64,000 nt of DNA, taken from positions 1-64,000 of the forward strand of contig PBTE01000083.1 of NCBI GenBank assembly GCA_002726515.1, given 5' to 3'. Position numbers and translations under genes: made by a program. The notes below the pieces were generated by a model. It was not told the DNA's origin. It did no database searches and saw only the letters and a list, made by a program, of their open reading frames with translations. Below are positions 56,309 to 64,000 of the stretch, in pieces (position 1 is the first letter of the stretch; every line of letters starts with the position of its first letter). This DNA comes from Planctomycetaceae bacterium (lineage in GTDB: Bacteria > Planctomycetota > Planctomycetia > Pirellulales > Pirellulaceae).

Positions 56309-58927
56309 TCATTCTTCAAAAATGGTTGTGTCTTCCTCGACAACGATGCGGCTGTCTGAAAGGAGGCTCTCCAAGCTTGCCTGCAGGCGCACTGGTCCTG
56401 CCTCAACAGCAATTACCTCGATGCGGAAGGTAACTTCGTCAGCGGCCCGCAGTTCTGAGATTGGTTCCATGTGGATGGTTCGTCCTGTCGAAGGATAGCG
56501 GTTGTCCAATTTGACCGGACCTTGAATCTTCTCCAACTTTAACTCCGGTGGTATTTCCAGTGTAAGCTGTAGATTCCTGTCGCTCACCTCCCGGTTGTTG
56601 AAAATCCTCAACAGGTAGACGAGCTGTCGACCTTGTCGGACGGGATCACTCAAATCGGTCAGTGTTAACTCCGGACCGCCACTCGCTTGGTCGGGAACTT
56701 CCCGGACTCCATCCCGATTCGCGGGAACTTCAACTCGATCAGCCGGATCCAGTTCCACAATGCCAGCTCGATCATAAATTTCCATACAGGCGTCGTTGGA
56801 AACTGTCACGACAGGATGGCCCGAACTCACCGTCACGTGTGTGCACGTGTTTGGATCTGCCTCTAAACAATCGCACCGTATTCGCAGCAGTGATCGTGAA
56901 CCAACAGGCAGCTGCGGAATTGACCATACCAAGGCTTTCCCTTCGACCACCCAACCTCGGGTTGCCTGAAAGGGTCTCAAGCCACTTGGATAATGGTCGT
57001 CGACGCGCACATCGAGAAGGGGTACATTTCCCGTGTTGACCACTTCAATCAAGAACTCAGCGACTTTTCCAAGTTCTCGCGATTGGGGACCAGTCTTTTT
57101 GACGGTGATGGCCGGATGTGGCTTGGCTCGAGCTGGTGTCGCCTGTAAACAAACTCTCTTCGATGTGTGGTGTCCGCCATCAGCGGTCAGTTCGAGCGAG
57201 TGGCAAAGGGTTCCGGCCTGTTGGACCGTAAAAGTGACAGCAAACCGTCTGGACTGCCCCGCTTCTAAAGTTCCTAACTGGCGCTGAATGGGACTGACAG
57301 CGTTTGCGTGTTCCAGCCCCTCGTCGAACCGGTCGTGAACAATAACATTCTGAATTGGTTGTTGACTCAAGTTGCGGGCGACGACTCGAAACTGAACTTC
57401 CCGGCCAACTTCAGCGATCTGAGGCCCGGACACTTCGAGCTTCAACGTCGGATCAACAACTCGGGCCGACAAGACTTCGTTGCATTCCAATCCATTTTCA
57501 TCTTGAACATGAAAATAATGCTGATAACTTCCGGCACACTCCGCCTGACAACGAAACTCGATGACGCAGTGGCCACCGCCCTGCAGATCTCCAAGTCGCC
57601 ACTGGATACGATTTCCATAAAATTCGGCGGCTGGATTGCTGTTCACTAGTGTAAGGCCTTCCGGCATCACTTCACTCAGTACAACGCCATTGGCAGGCAG
57701 ATCTCCAGCATTCGAAACATCCAGGCGATATGTCATTGTGGTATCCACTTCACACACATCAGGACCTACTACACGCAAAGCCAGTTGGGCGGTACTCCAG
57801 CTGACCTGAGTTGAACCTTGGGCCAACACTAGTCGTGTGAAGTCGTTGTCTCTGGCGGGTGCCTGAATCACCTGAATGGCAATGTCACTAGTTCCGGCCT
57901 GCTGGCCCCGGGAAATGAGCTGGGCCACAGCACGCCCGCGATGGTTGGTGGGAATTTCCACGTAACGACTGCCGAGGGGGGCGAATCTGGCCGCCGTATC
58001 CCCCACCAACTCGTAGCGAACAATCGCACCACCGAGAGGCTCCCCGGTCGAAGCCCTGGTTACGGAAGTCGTCAGATCAACTGGCCTACCAACTTTAGCC
58101 TGCGTAGCTGGAGCAAACGTCGCTTCCACATCAACCCAATGCACCACAGCCGTCTGCTGAACGGAATCCCAGGCTCGCGAATCAGCTGCGTGGGCCGTCA
58201 CACGACTCACACCCACACTGGAGGAGGCTAATGTCAACCACGACTCACCTTTCAGCACCAAAACATCATCCGATCGTGAAGCCGTACCTCGTGTCACGAC
58301 CTGCGCGGTTTGCCCGGTTTGGCCCATTGCCAAGCTGTTGCTAACCTTACCCCAATCCAACCTGGGAACAATCCGCAACCTGGAAGCACCGATTTCACCA
58401 ACCGAAACGAAATATCCCACGCTCTCTTGTGACATGATCCACTGTATCGGCTCTCCAGATATTAGCTTTCCATCCTGGCCACTGAGACCTGCTTTCAAAA
58501 CAACCAGGCTACCCACCGGAGCGATGATCCTGGCGGGATTCACAAGGACACCCGTCGAAGCCGTTGTTGGTCCGACGACTTTCAACTCGGGTCGTAATGC
58601 AAGCCGGGAAGTGTCCCCGGGAACCGTGGACCGCGCCCCGGGCAAATCCGCCGGGTAACGTGCGGCTGGAATGACAGGCGGTGTCGCTGCGGGCAAGACT
58701 CCTTGCGGGCACGGGGGAGGCATGGGAGGGGTTTGATAAGCTGCCCCCGACCGACCAAAAGGTAACTCGGGCGTCACGATGGTAGCAGGTTCGGATCCCG
58801 GCAAGAAAAGCCGTTGTCCCGTGGGGTCGATGCGTGGCAAGCGTAGTTGTGCGCAACCGCAAACACAGATGAAACTGATAACAATCAGTCGCAGTGTTTG
58901 CAAAGCCAGGCTGCCGTTTCGCTCCAT
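56309..58927 (-). CDS. DUF11-repeat lipoprotein
   Basis: Protein of 872 aa. ATG 58927 gives a lipoprotein signal peptide with lipobox CVCGC (residues about 21-25); the upstream frame to 58984 is unlikely. After a Pro-rich region come Ig-like modules, including DUF11-type repeats with NAGDLPANGVVLSEVMPEGLT, NLSQQPIQNVIVHDRFDEGL and NTGNVPLLDVRVDDHYPSGL, each followed by the typical G-L-E/Q-A-G turn. The repeats suit cell-surface or outer-membrane adhesion or scaffold roles. Not linked to neighbouring genes. Confidence 0.8.
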   Translation of the reverse strand: MERNGSLALQTLRLIVISFICVCGCAQLRLPRIDPTGQRLFLPGSEPATIVTPELPFGRSGAAYQTPPMPPPCPQGVLPAATPPVIPAARYPADLPGARSTVPGDTSRLALRPELKVVGPTTASTGVLVNPARIIAPVGSLVVLKAGLSGQDGKLISGEPIQWIMSQESVGYFVSVGEIGASRLRIVPRLDWGKVSNSLAMGQTGQTAQVVTRGTASRSDDVLVLKGESWLTLASSSVGVSRVTAHAADSRAWDSVQQTAVVHWVDVEATFAPATQAKVGRPVDLTTSVTRASTGEPLGGAIVRYELVGDTAARFAPLGSRYVEIPTNHRGRAVAQLISRGQQAGTSDIAIQVIQAPARDNDFTRLVLAQGSTQVSWSTAQLALRVVGPDVCEVDTTMTYRLDVSNAGDLPANGVVLSEVMPEGLTLVNSNPAAEFYGNRIQWRLGDLQGGGHCVIEFRCQAECAGSYQHYFHVQDENGLECNEVLSARVVDPTLKLEVSGPQIAEVGREVQFRVVARNLSQQPIQNVIVHDRFDEGLEHANAVSPIQRQLGTLEAGQSRRFAVTFTVQQAGTLCHSLELTADGGHHTSKRVCLQATPARAKPHPAITVKKTGPQSRELGKVAEFLIEVVNTGNVPLLDVRVDDHYPSGLRPFQATRGWVVEGKALVWSIPQLPVGSRSLLRIRCDCLEADPNTCTHVTVSSGHPVVTVSNDACMEIYDRAGIVELDPADRVEVPANRDGVREVPDQASGGPELTLTDLSDPVRQGRQLVYLLRIFNNREVSDRNLQLTLEIPPELKLEKIQGPVKLDNRYPSTGRTIHMEPISELRAADEVTFRIEVIAVEAGPVRLQASLESLLSDSRIVVEEDTTIFEE

Positions 58928-59483
58928 GACGGCTGCACCTTCAAGTTTAAAGAACTCAGATGTTTCTTGCGCTCTGTCGCTCACATCCGACGCAAAGTGA
59001 GAAAACTTATCAACACCAAGAACGTACCACGTGGAAAGTCAAGGTGTTGCCAAATTACCTCCTCCAATGTTGGAAAAAGGAATCACCCAACGAGTCGCTC
59101 TTTCGAATTTGACGGTTCTAACGATCGTGCGTGTGCAGATCTGTTCGGGACACCGCGCGCCCGGGAAGAGTCGGCGCAAACTCGCCCTGCTCTGTCTTCT
59201 TCCAACACTGCCTGAACTTAAACACATTTCACCTCAATCCGCCTCCGCCAAGAGGCAGCAACGGACGGCCAACAGCAGTGACCCCAGAAATTCGACAAAC
59301 GATGGACACTACATCGGAAGCGTCTGAGCAGGCACTTCCAAGAAATGGTGTGTTCAACCTCAGGTAGGCTTGCGTACGCTTTGAGGTTTAGCGAGGATGG
59401 ATGTTCTTGACATTCCTGGCACACTAAACCGATTTTACAGCGGCAACCCGGACATCCAGAAACATTACGAGGGTAATGACGCC
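58928..59483. other. Divergent gap
   Basis: 556 bases between the lipoprotein gene and the next secreted protein gene, facing apart. Overlapping short frames are not supported. No repeat or RNA element recognised. Confidence 0.35.
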
Positions 59484-61622
59484 ATGAGCGGCAGTTTTCG
59501 ACAAACACGTGCACTGATCATGCTGATTTTCGTGTTTGCACCTCTCTGGAGTTACGACGCGGCCGTGGCAGAATCGCCTGAAAAAGTGCAATTCGCCCTG
59601 GACGCGTTGACGTCCTGGACTGAGGGAAAAACTAACGCAGAAGGCTGGCATGCGTTTCTCATGACCGATGAGTTGCGCTCCGAACTGGAGAAGGGAAACG
59701 AAGCCGATCGCACATTCATCGCCAAAGTCGTCAAACGTTACTCCTGGGACACAAGTGTGCTAGATCGCGAACCGTTTGTGGCCGTACGTAAAGCGTTGGA
59801 ACAATGGCAGCGTGCTCTGTTGCTGCCAAATGTCGAAGAACTTCCGGAGTTGATTCGCGCTGCCTCTTCGAATTTCAGTCCCTTGGAAGAAAATCATCTG
59901 GAGAAATCTCGACAAGCGCTGGTGGCTGCCGTGGCTCAGCTGAATCAATTTTTGTCGCGCGAGAGACCATCCAAAGCAAACGGCTGGAAACAGTATTTGT
60001 TGTGGGACGATTTACAAGCCGAATTGGTAAATACAGTAAATCCGTCGTCAAGAGTTTTAGCTCGGGTACAGAATAGGTATCGTGCCCGGCATGGTGGTCT
60101 TGAATTGCCACCCTTTCAGGCAGTTCGTGAAACACTTGGCAAGTACGGCGAAGCACTCTCCTATGATGGTGAACATTTTCAGCAGCAGTTTGAAACCATG
60201 ATGGGAGAACTTGCAGAAAGCCTCGAATCCTATGTCGAGGCACCAAGCCATGAAAACGCCTCAGACGCATCCATTCGCTTAGGTTGGCTGAAGCGGGGAG
60301 GTCAAGTGCCGGAGCTCATCGAAACCGTACGTCACTTCTACGTGCAGCCAAATTTCTACCTGAACATATCAGAAGAACTCGTCGGTATCGGTTTCCGGCA
60401 AGAGATCGATAAAACTGAAGATCTTCGAAACAACGCGGGCCCGGGAGTCTCGGGGGAGTCTCACACGGTCGGAAACGTGACCAGTCGATTGATTCCCAAT
60501 GTCGGCCAGGCAGAAGTCGAGGTTGCGATGGTGGCCACCATGCACGCTCGTACGCGGAAAGTGAGTGGGCCTGCGGTTATCCTGACTTCCGCTGAGACAA
60601 GCATCGACGCCAGAAAACGCCTGTTTGTCAACGGAGATGGATTCGGCACTGATCCTGCCCAGGCCCGTTGCACGACTAACATCAGCATTGACGATGTGCG
60701 CGGCAGCAGGGAGGTGCAAAGGCAGGCTTGGCCACGGGCCAGGGCTGCGTTACCGAGAGCGGAAACAACGTCGGCTCGGCGAACGGAGAAAAAAATATCG
60801 ACCAACTTGGACCAAGAGATTGATGAAATCCAAATCGATAGGCGTTACCATGACATTTTTCTCAGACCCTTGATCGTGCGTGGCGAACCACCGGCGATTT
60901 TTCAGTTCGTTTCCACCGAAGATTCGATCATCTGCCAGTCGACACAGGCGAGCGATTTTCAATTTGCAGCGCACACCCCGCCTCCCACACTCGAGGAAGA
61001 CTACGACCTGGTCACTCGATCCCACGAATCATACATCAATAATTATGTCGAGTCTGTTTTCGGAGGTGCCACATTGACGGATGTACAAGCCGCCAAGTTG
61101 GTCGAGCAGGTAACCGGGGAAGTGCCCAAGCAAATGCAGCCCGATCCAAGCGCCCCCTGGACCGTCACCTTCATCCGTCGCCGGCCCATCACCATTTCAT
61201 TCGCTCACAACAATTACACGGTGACGCTCCGGGGCAAGAAATTTGCTGCAGGCAAAAAAACAATTTCGTCGATGCACATTTCAGCGAGTTACACGTTCGA
61301 AATGACACCTACTGGTGCCCGCCGTGTCCGGGTTGGAGACATCAAGATCCAACCCGCCAATTTTGCAAGTCGCAAAAAGAAAACACTCTCCCCGGGGGAG
61401 ACTGCGGAAAAAGCTGTGTTGAAAAGGCAGTTTGAACGGATTTTTACAGCCGTGATTGAACCAACCGGTCTTGAACTGCCGGGCCCCTGGAGACAAGCTG
61501 GACCACTCGTTTCTCGAGAAGTGATTTGCAAGAATTCCTGGCTGGCCGTAGGTTGGCAGCGAGCCGGACAGGCAGATCCTGACACCGATTCCGAGTCAAA
61601 CAAAACAGCCTCTCTGCGTTAA
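59484..61622 (+). CDS. Secreted protein with duplicated N-terminal region, unknown
   Basis: Protein of 712 aa with a signal peptide (RALIMLIFVFAPLWSYDAAVA); ATG 59484 is chosen because the leader then starts with a basic residue followed by hydrophobic ones. Residues about 32-112 and 143-225 are related: both share a GWxxxLxxDxLxxEL core, a RVxxRY element and PFxAVRxxLxxxxxAL. The C-terminal 480 residues contain SWLAVGW and long basic stretches without recognised domain. No family name. A planctomycete secreted or periplasmic protein is inferred. Confidence 0.65.
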   Translation: MSGSFRQTRALIMLIFVFAPLWSYDAAVAESPEKVQFALDALTSWTEGKTNAEGWHAFLMTDELRSELEKGNEADRTFIAKVVKRYSWDTSVLDREPFVAVRKALEQWQRALLLPNVEELPELIRAASSNFSPLEENHLEKSRQALVAAVAQLNQFLSRERPSKANGWKQYLLWDDLQAELVNTVNPSSRVLARVQNRYRARHGGLELPPFQAVRETLGKYGEALSYDGEHFQQQFETMMGELAESLESYVEAPSHENASDASIRLGWLKRGGQVPELIETVRHFYVQPNFYLNISEELVGIGFRQEIDKTEDLRNNAGPGVSGESHTVGNVTSRLIPNVGQAEVEVAMVATMHARTRKVSGPAVILTSAETSIDARKRLFVNGDGFGTDPAQARCTTNISIDDVRGSREVQRQAWPRARAALPRAETTSARRTEKKISTNLDQEIDEIQIDRRYHDIFLRPLIVRGEPPAIFQFVSTEDSIICQSTQASDFQFAAHTPPPTLEEDYDLVTRSHESYINNYVESVFGGATLTDVQAAKLVEQVTGEVPKQMQPDPSAPWTVTFIRRRPITISFAHNNYTVTLRGKKFAAGKKTISSMHISASYTFEMTPTGARRVRVGDIKIQPANFASRKKKTLSPGETAEKAVLKRQFERIFTAVIEPTGLELPGPWRQAGPLVSREVICKNSWLAVGWQRAGQADPDTDSESNKTASLR

Positions 61623-61788
61623 AACGGCGGTTCGCGGTTTTTCACCCTGAATCGCATACCCTGTTTTATTTTGTGCGATCGTGGGCCTCAGCACCCAACT
61701 GGAGCACGCATCCCAGTTCTGTCATATTGGTTTGTGCCAGCTTGTAAAACAACTGCATGCGAGAATCCCAGGTAGGAGAAATTGAACC

Positions 61789-62268
61789 ATGAGTAACTGG
61801 GTCGAAATCACGTTCGACTGCCTACCACTTCGCTGCATCCAGCGACTGGATATTCCACTCGACGCCTCACCCAAGTATCGGCAACGCTGCCTGAGGGTGA
61901 AAGCTGCGCTTGAAAAGCACGGCACTCACAACAGTTACTACCTTTTCAACGCTAGTTGCACGTATCGCGTGGTCAACCATGCTAAGAGGGGAATGATCCA
62001 ATTTCAATTCGAAGGGACAGTACTGACTGACTCACAAGATCTAAAATCGGAACGTTGTGACCTGGATTCGGTCGAACTGGTTCGTGAAACGTGTGAATGG
62101 CTGACAGAACCGATTGTGCAATGGTTTAGCGAAACCGTTCCCAAAAGTGTTTCCGTGGAGTTCGATCGCTACATTGAAGTTGGCGACCTGGAACAGACAA
62201 AAAAACGAATTGAACAGATCGAGGCCGCTAGCGAACAGTCCGAAGGCTACCTGGGGATGTATCTGTAG
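61789..62268 (+). CDS. Small conserved-type protein, unknown
   Basis: Soluble protein of 159 aa. It starts MSNWVEITFDCLPLRC, includes LEKHGTHNSYYLFNASCTYRVV and ends in EGYLGMYL. Charge and hydrophobic pattern suggest an alpha/beta domain. No signal or membrane segment. An SD AGGAG lies about ten bases before the ATG. No family recognised. Confidence 0.6.
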   Translation: MSNWVEITFDCLPLRCIQRLDIPLDASPKYRQRCLRVKAALEKHGTHNSYYLFNASCTYRVVNHAKRGMIQFQFEGTVLTDSQDLKSERCDLDSVELVRETCEWLTEPIVQWFSETVPKSVSVEFDRYIEVGDLEQTKKRIEQIEAASEQSEGYLGMYL

Positions 62269-62864
62269 TCAGTCATGCGATACCTCCAAGACCGTTGGAA
62301 TTCTTGGAAAGCCTGCTATTTGTATGATTGCCAGATGCAGTAAATCACGCTGTGTTTTGGACGAATGCTGCTCATCTCGTTAACACCCGCAGAAAACAAA
62401 TTCTTGTGTGTCTCGTTGACCACATGGTCGAAGGACAGCTTGTTGGATCCGACAACCGCGACATAAAACACGCCACCGGGTGGATCTTAGAAGATTGACT
62501 TCATCAATGATGAAGCAAATATCAACGGTGCTTCCAAGAGGTGTCGTCGTCAATTGTGACCATATCCTAAGAGAAAAGCCCACCGTATATTGGCTGAGAG
62601 TTCGGTACTTCAGTCAACCTGACGGCCAACCGTGATTTTCATCGAATCACCGTCGCACTGAGAACGGCTGGGAATTCCCGGCGAATTGTCTTTCCGAACT
62701 GCCACAAGACATCGGGAGGTGAGAATGAATTCCGTCGAAGCCCCCTCACCCCCGTGGTCCATCCTCTAGGCGGCCATTTTGTAAATTTTTATAATAAACG
62801 GTTTGGATTGAGGCCAAAATGGGTGGTAATCCCACTCCCATTCTTTTCCGGGACAAGCTGCGAT
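62269..62864. other. Intergenic region before mqnA with a palindrome and -10 box
   Basis: 596 bases. It holds a near-perfect palindrome CTTCATCA-A-TGATGAAG (62499-62515) and a perfect -10 TATAAT at 62789-62794 about 70 bases before mqnA, with no good -35. A 67-codon minus-strand frame (62380-62583) crosses the palindrome and resembles no known gene. Confidence 0.4.
62789..62794 (+). promoter_or_regulatory. Possible -10 box of the mqnA operon
   Basis: TATAAT occurs within an AT-rich run (TTTTTATAATAAACGG) about 70 bases before ATG 62865. The -35 is not convincing. Confidence 0.35.
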
Positions 62865-63668
62865 ATGACAATTCGAATCGGTGCTGTCAGTTATCTCAAC
62901 ACCAAACCACTGGTGTATCGATTGGAGGAACTCGCGCCTGATGCAGAAATCGTCTACGACTTCCCCAGCCGTTTGGCTGTCGAACTGGCCGCTGGGGAAC
63001 TCGATGTGGCTCTGATTCCGTCGATCGAGTTCTTTCAGGACCCTAAGTACACCATTGTCTCAGATGCCTGCATCGGTTGCCGGGGACCGGTGCTGAGTGT
63101 GAAATTTTTCTGCCGCGTACCCATTGAAAAGATTCGCCGGGTTTCGTTGGACGAGGGTTCTCGCACGAGCATTGCCTTGGTTCGAGTCCTGTTGCAACAA
63201 CGATACGGCCTAGAGCCCGAGTTGGAAAGCTTGCCCATTGGTGCTACGGCCCAGGATAGTGATGCAGATGCCGTGTTACTGATCGGTGATCGAGCGATTC
63301 ACCAACCGGTCGCTGATTTTGTGGAAGTTTGGGATTTAGGCGATGAATGGTGTCGCTGGTCAGAATTGCCATTTGTGTTTGCGATGTGGGTTGCCCACGT
63401 CGGGAAGGATTTACGGGGAACAGAACTAGCACTAGACGCGTCTCGAGATGCCGGGATCAGGTGCCTGGACCAGATTGCCAGACGAGAGGCTGTGGAAGCT
63501 GGGCTTTCTCCTGCTCAATGCCTGACCTACTTGCGCGACAATCTCTACTTCCACCTGGGACCACGCGAGTTGCGTGGGCTGGCTTTGTTTTATGAACACG
63601 CCGCCGCGTTAGGGATCACTCCACCAGGACGCGACTTGAGTTTCGCGGCCAGCCGAATTCAAGTGTAG
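62865..63668 (+). CDS. mqnA: Chorismate dehydratase MqnA
   Basis: Protein of 267 aa matching the MqnA family (menaquinone synthesis by the futalosine route). It begins MTIRIGAVSYLNTKPLVYRL, with SIEFFQDPKYTIVSDACIGCRGPVLSVKFF and SRTSIALVRVLL following, as in the periplasmic-binding-like fold of MqnA/MqnD. It turns chorismate into 3-enolpyruvyl-benzoate. ATG 62865 is chosen since the family N-terminus starts there; the frame opens at 62754. mqnC starts three bases after its stop. Confidence 0.92.
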   Translation: MTIRIGAVSYLNTKPLVYRLEELAPDAEIVYDFPSRLAVELAAGELDVALIPSIEFFQDPKYTIVSDACIGCRGPVLSVKFFCRVPIEKIRRVSLDEGSRTSIALVRVLLQQRYGLEPELESLPIGATAQDSDADAVLLIGDRAIHQPVADFVEVWDLGDEWCRWSELPFVFAMWVAHVGKDLRGTELALDASRDAGIRCLDQIARREAVEAGLSPAQCLTYLRDNLYFHLGPRELRGLALFYEHAAALGITPPGRDLSFAASRIQV

Positions 63669-63671
63669 CGT

Positions 63672-64000
63672 ATGACAAACTCGTCCACTGCTCCGATTCT
63701 CGAACGGGCTGTCAATGGCCAGCGATTGGCGCCGGCTGATGCTCTCGTGCTGATGAAGTCTCATGATTTGACAAACCTCGGGCAGGCAGCAGACCAAGTC
63801 GCTCAACGTCAGCACCCGGAACCCTACCGGACGTACAACATCGACCGAAATATCAATTACACAAATATCTGTACTGCCGCCTGCGATTTTTGTGCCTTCT
63901 ACCGGTCACCCAAAGATATTGATGAGGGATATGTCCTGCCACGTGAAGAACTTTTGCGGAAGGTCGAGGAAACGGTAAAAATTGGTGGTGACCAGATTCT
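63672..64000 (+). CDS. mqnC: Cyclic dehypoxanthinyl futalosine synthase MqnC, partial
   Basis: The gene begins at ATG 63672 and runs off the end of the window. The reading gives an N-terminal RTYNIDRNINYTNICTAA, then CDFCAFYRSPKDIDEGY, which is the radical-SAM CX3CX2C cluster as found in MqnC (three Cys). It forms the cyclic intermediate from dehypoxanthine futalosine using S-adenosylmethionine and an iron-sulfur cluster. Only about 109 residues are in the window. MqnE is a relative, but the DRNINYTN motif and the pairing with mqnA favour MqnC. Confidence 0.88.
   Translation, partial: MTNSSTAPILERAVNGQRLAPADALVLMKSHDLTNLGQAADQVAQRQHPEPYRTYNIDRNINYTNICTAACDFCAFYRSPKDIDEGYVLPREELLRKVEETVKIGGDQI

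Noticed and set aside
62380-62583. 67-codon minus-strand frame in the gap before mqnA, first thought to be a transposase fragment
   Set aside because: No DDE or other transposase motif, no terminal repeats, and it runs through a palindrome.

Overview
The window looks like chromosomal DNA of a planctomycete, probably Pirellulales-like. The basis is family content rather than a marker gene: a BBP7-type outer-membrane barrel, a SEC-C/TPR protein, two NagX-type acyltransferases, a large DUF11-type lipoprotein, futalosine-pathway menaquinone genes, and several proteins of the conserved-planctomycete-unknown kind. Base composition is near 50% G+C, and many genes start with GTG behind a visible Shine-Dalgarno (SD) sequence. 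No rRNA, tRNA, CRISPR array or complete insertion sequence could be supported.

Layout. 0-11 kb: HAD hydrolase, NagX-type membrane acyltransferase, DMT permease, large membrane protein, MoxR ATPase with a tiny downstream ORF, UbiD-like decarboxylase, PTS EIIA protein and a degenerate prepilin peptidase. 10.7-11.7 kb: a gene-poor, AT-rich stretch. 11.7-26 kb: GNAT protein, BBP7 barrel, transaldolase, acyltransferase, SEC-C/TPR protein, ribD, thioredoxin-like lipoprotein, PilZ-like protein, and ribBA divergent from an unknown gene. 26-37 kb: GT4 glycosyltransferase, nitrilase-family hydrolase, second NagX-type protein, aminotransferase, secreted esterase, GT2 plus a remote BshC-like protein, and an orphan ParA. 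37-39.6 kb: a GC-rich dicarboxylate/amino-acid symporter with an inserted PDZ domain, next to the decayed remains of another symporter gene.

39.6-46 kb is a housekeeping block on the minus strand: yicC-gmk-rpoZ followed by coaC and coaB as separate genes, then secG, tpiA and pheA. 46-51 kb holds the chaperone pair dnaK and clpB on the plus strand, with several inverted repeats before dnaK and one between the two genes. 51-56 kb: HDAC-like deacetylase, ispD, tyrS, a membrane protein, and a stand-alone LigD-type phosphoesterase domain on the opposite strand. 56-62.3 kb: DUF11-type lipoprotein, a secreted protein with an internal duplication, and a small unknown protein. The window ends in mqnA followed by the first part of mqnC, the start of a menaquinone (futalosine) operon.

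No obvious new multi-gene defence or mobile system is present. The most interesting points are the BshC-like protein behind a GT2, the tiny ORF coupled to MoxR, the palindromes around dnaK/clpB, the transporter replacement scar at 37-39.6 kb, the prepilin peptidase lacking its second catalytic Asp motif, and the AT-rich island with one clean small ORF.
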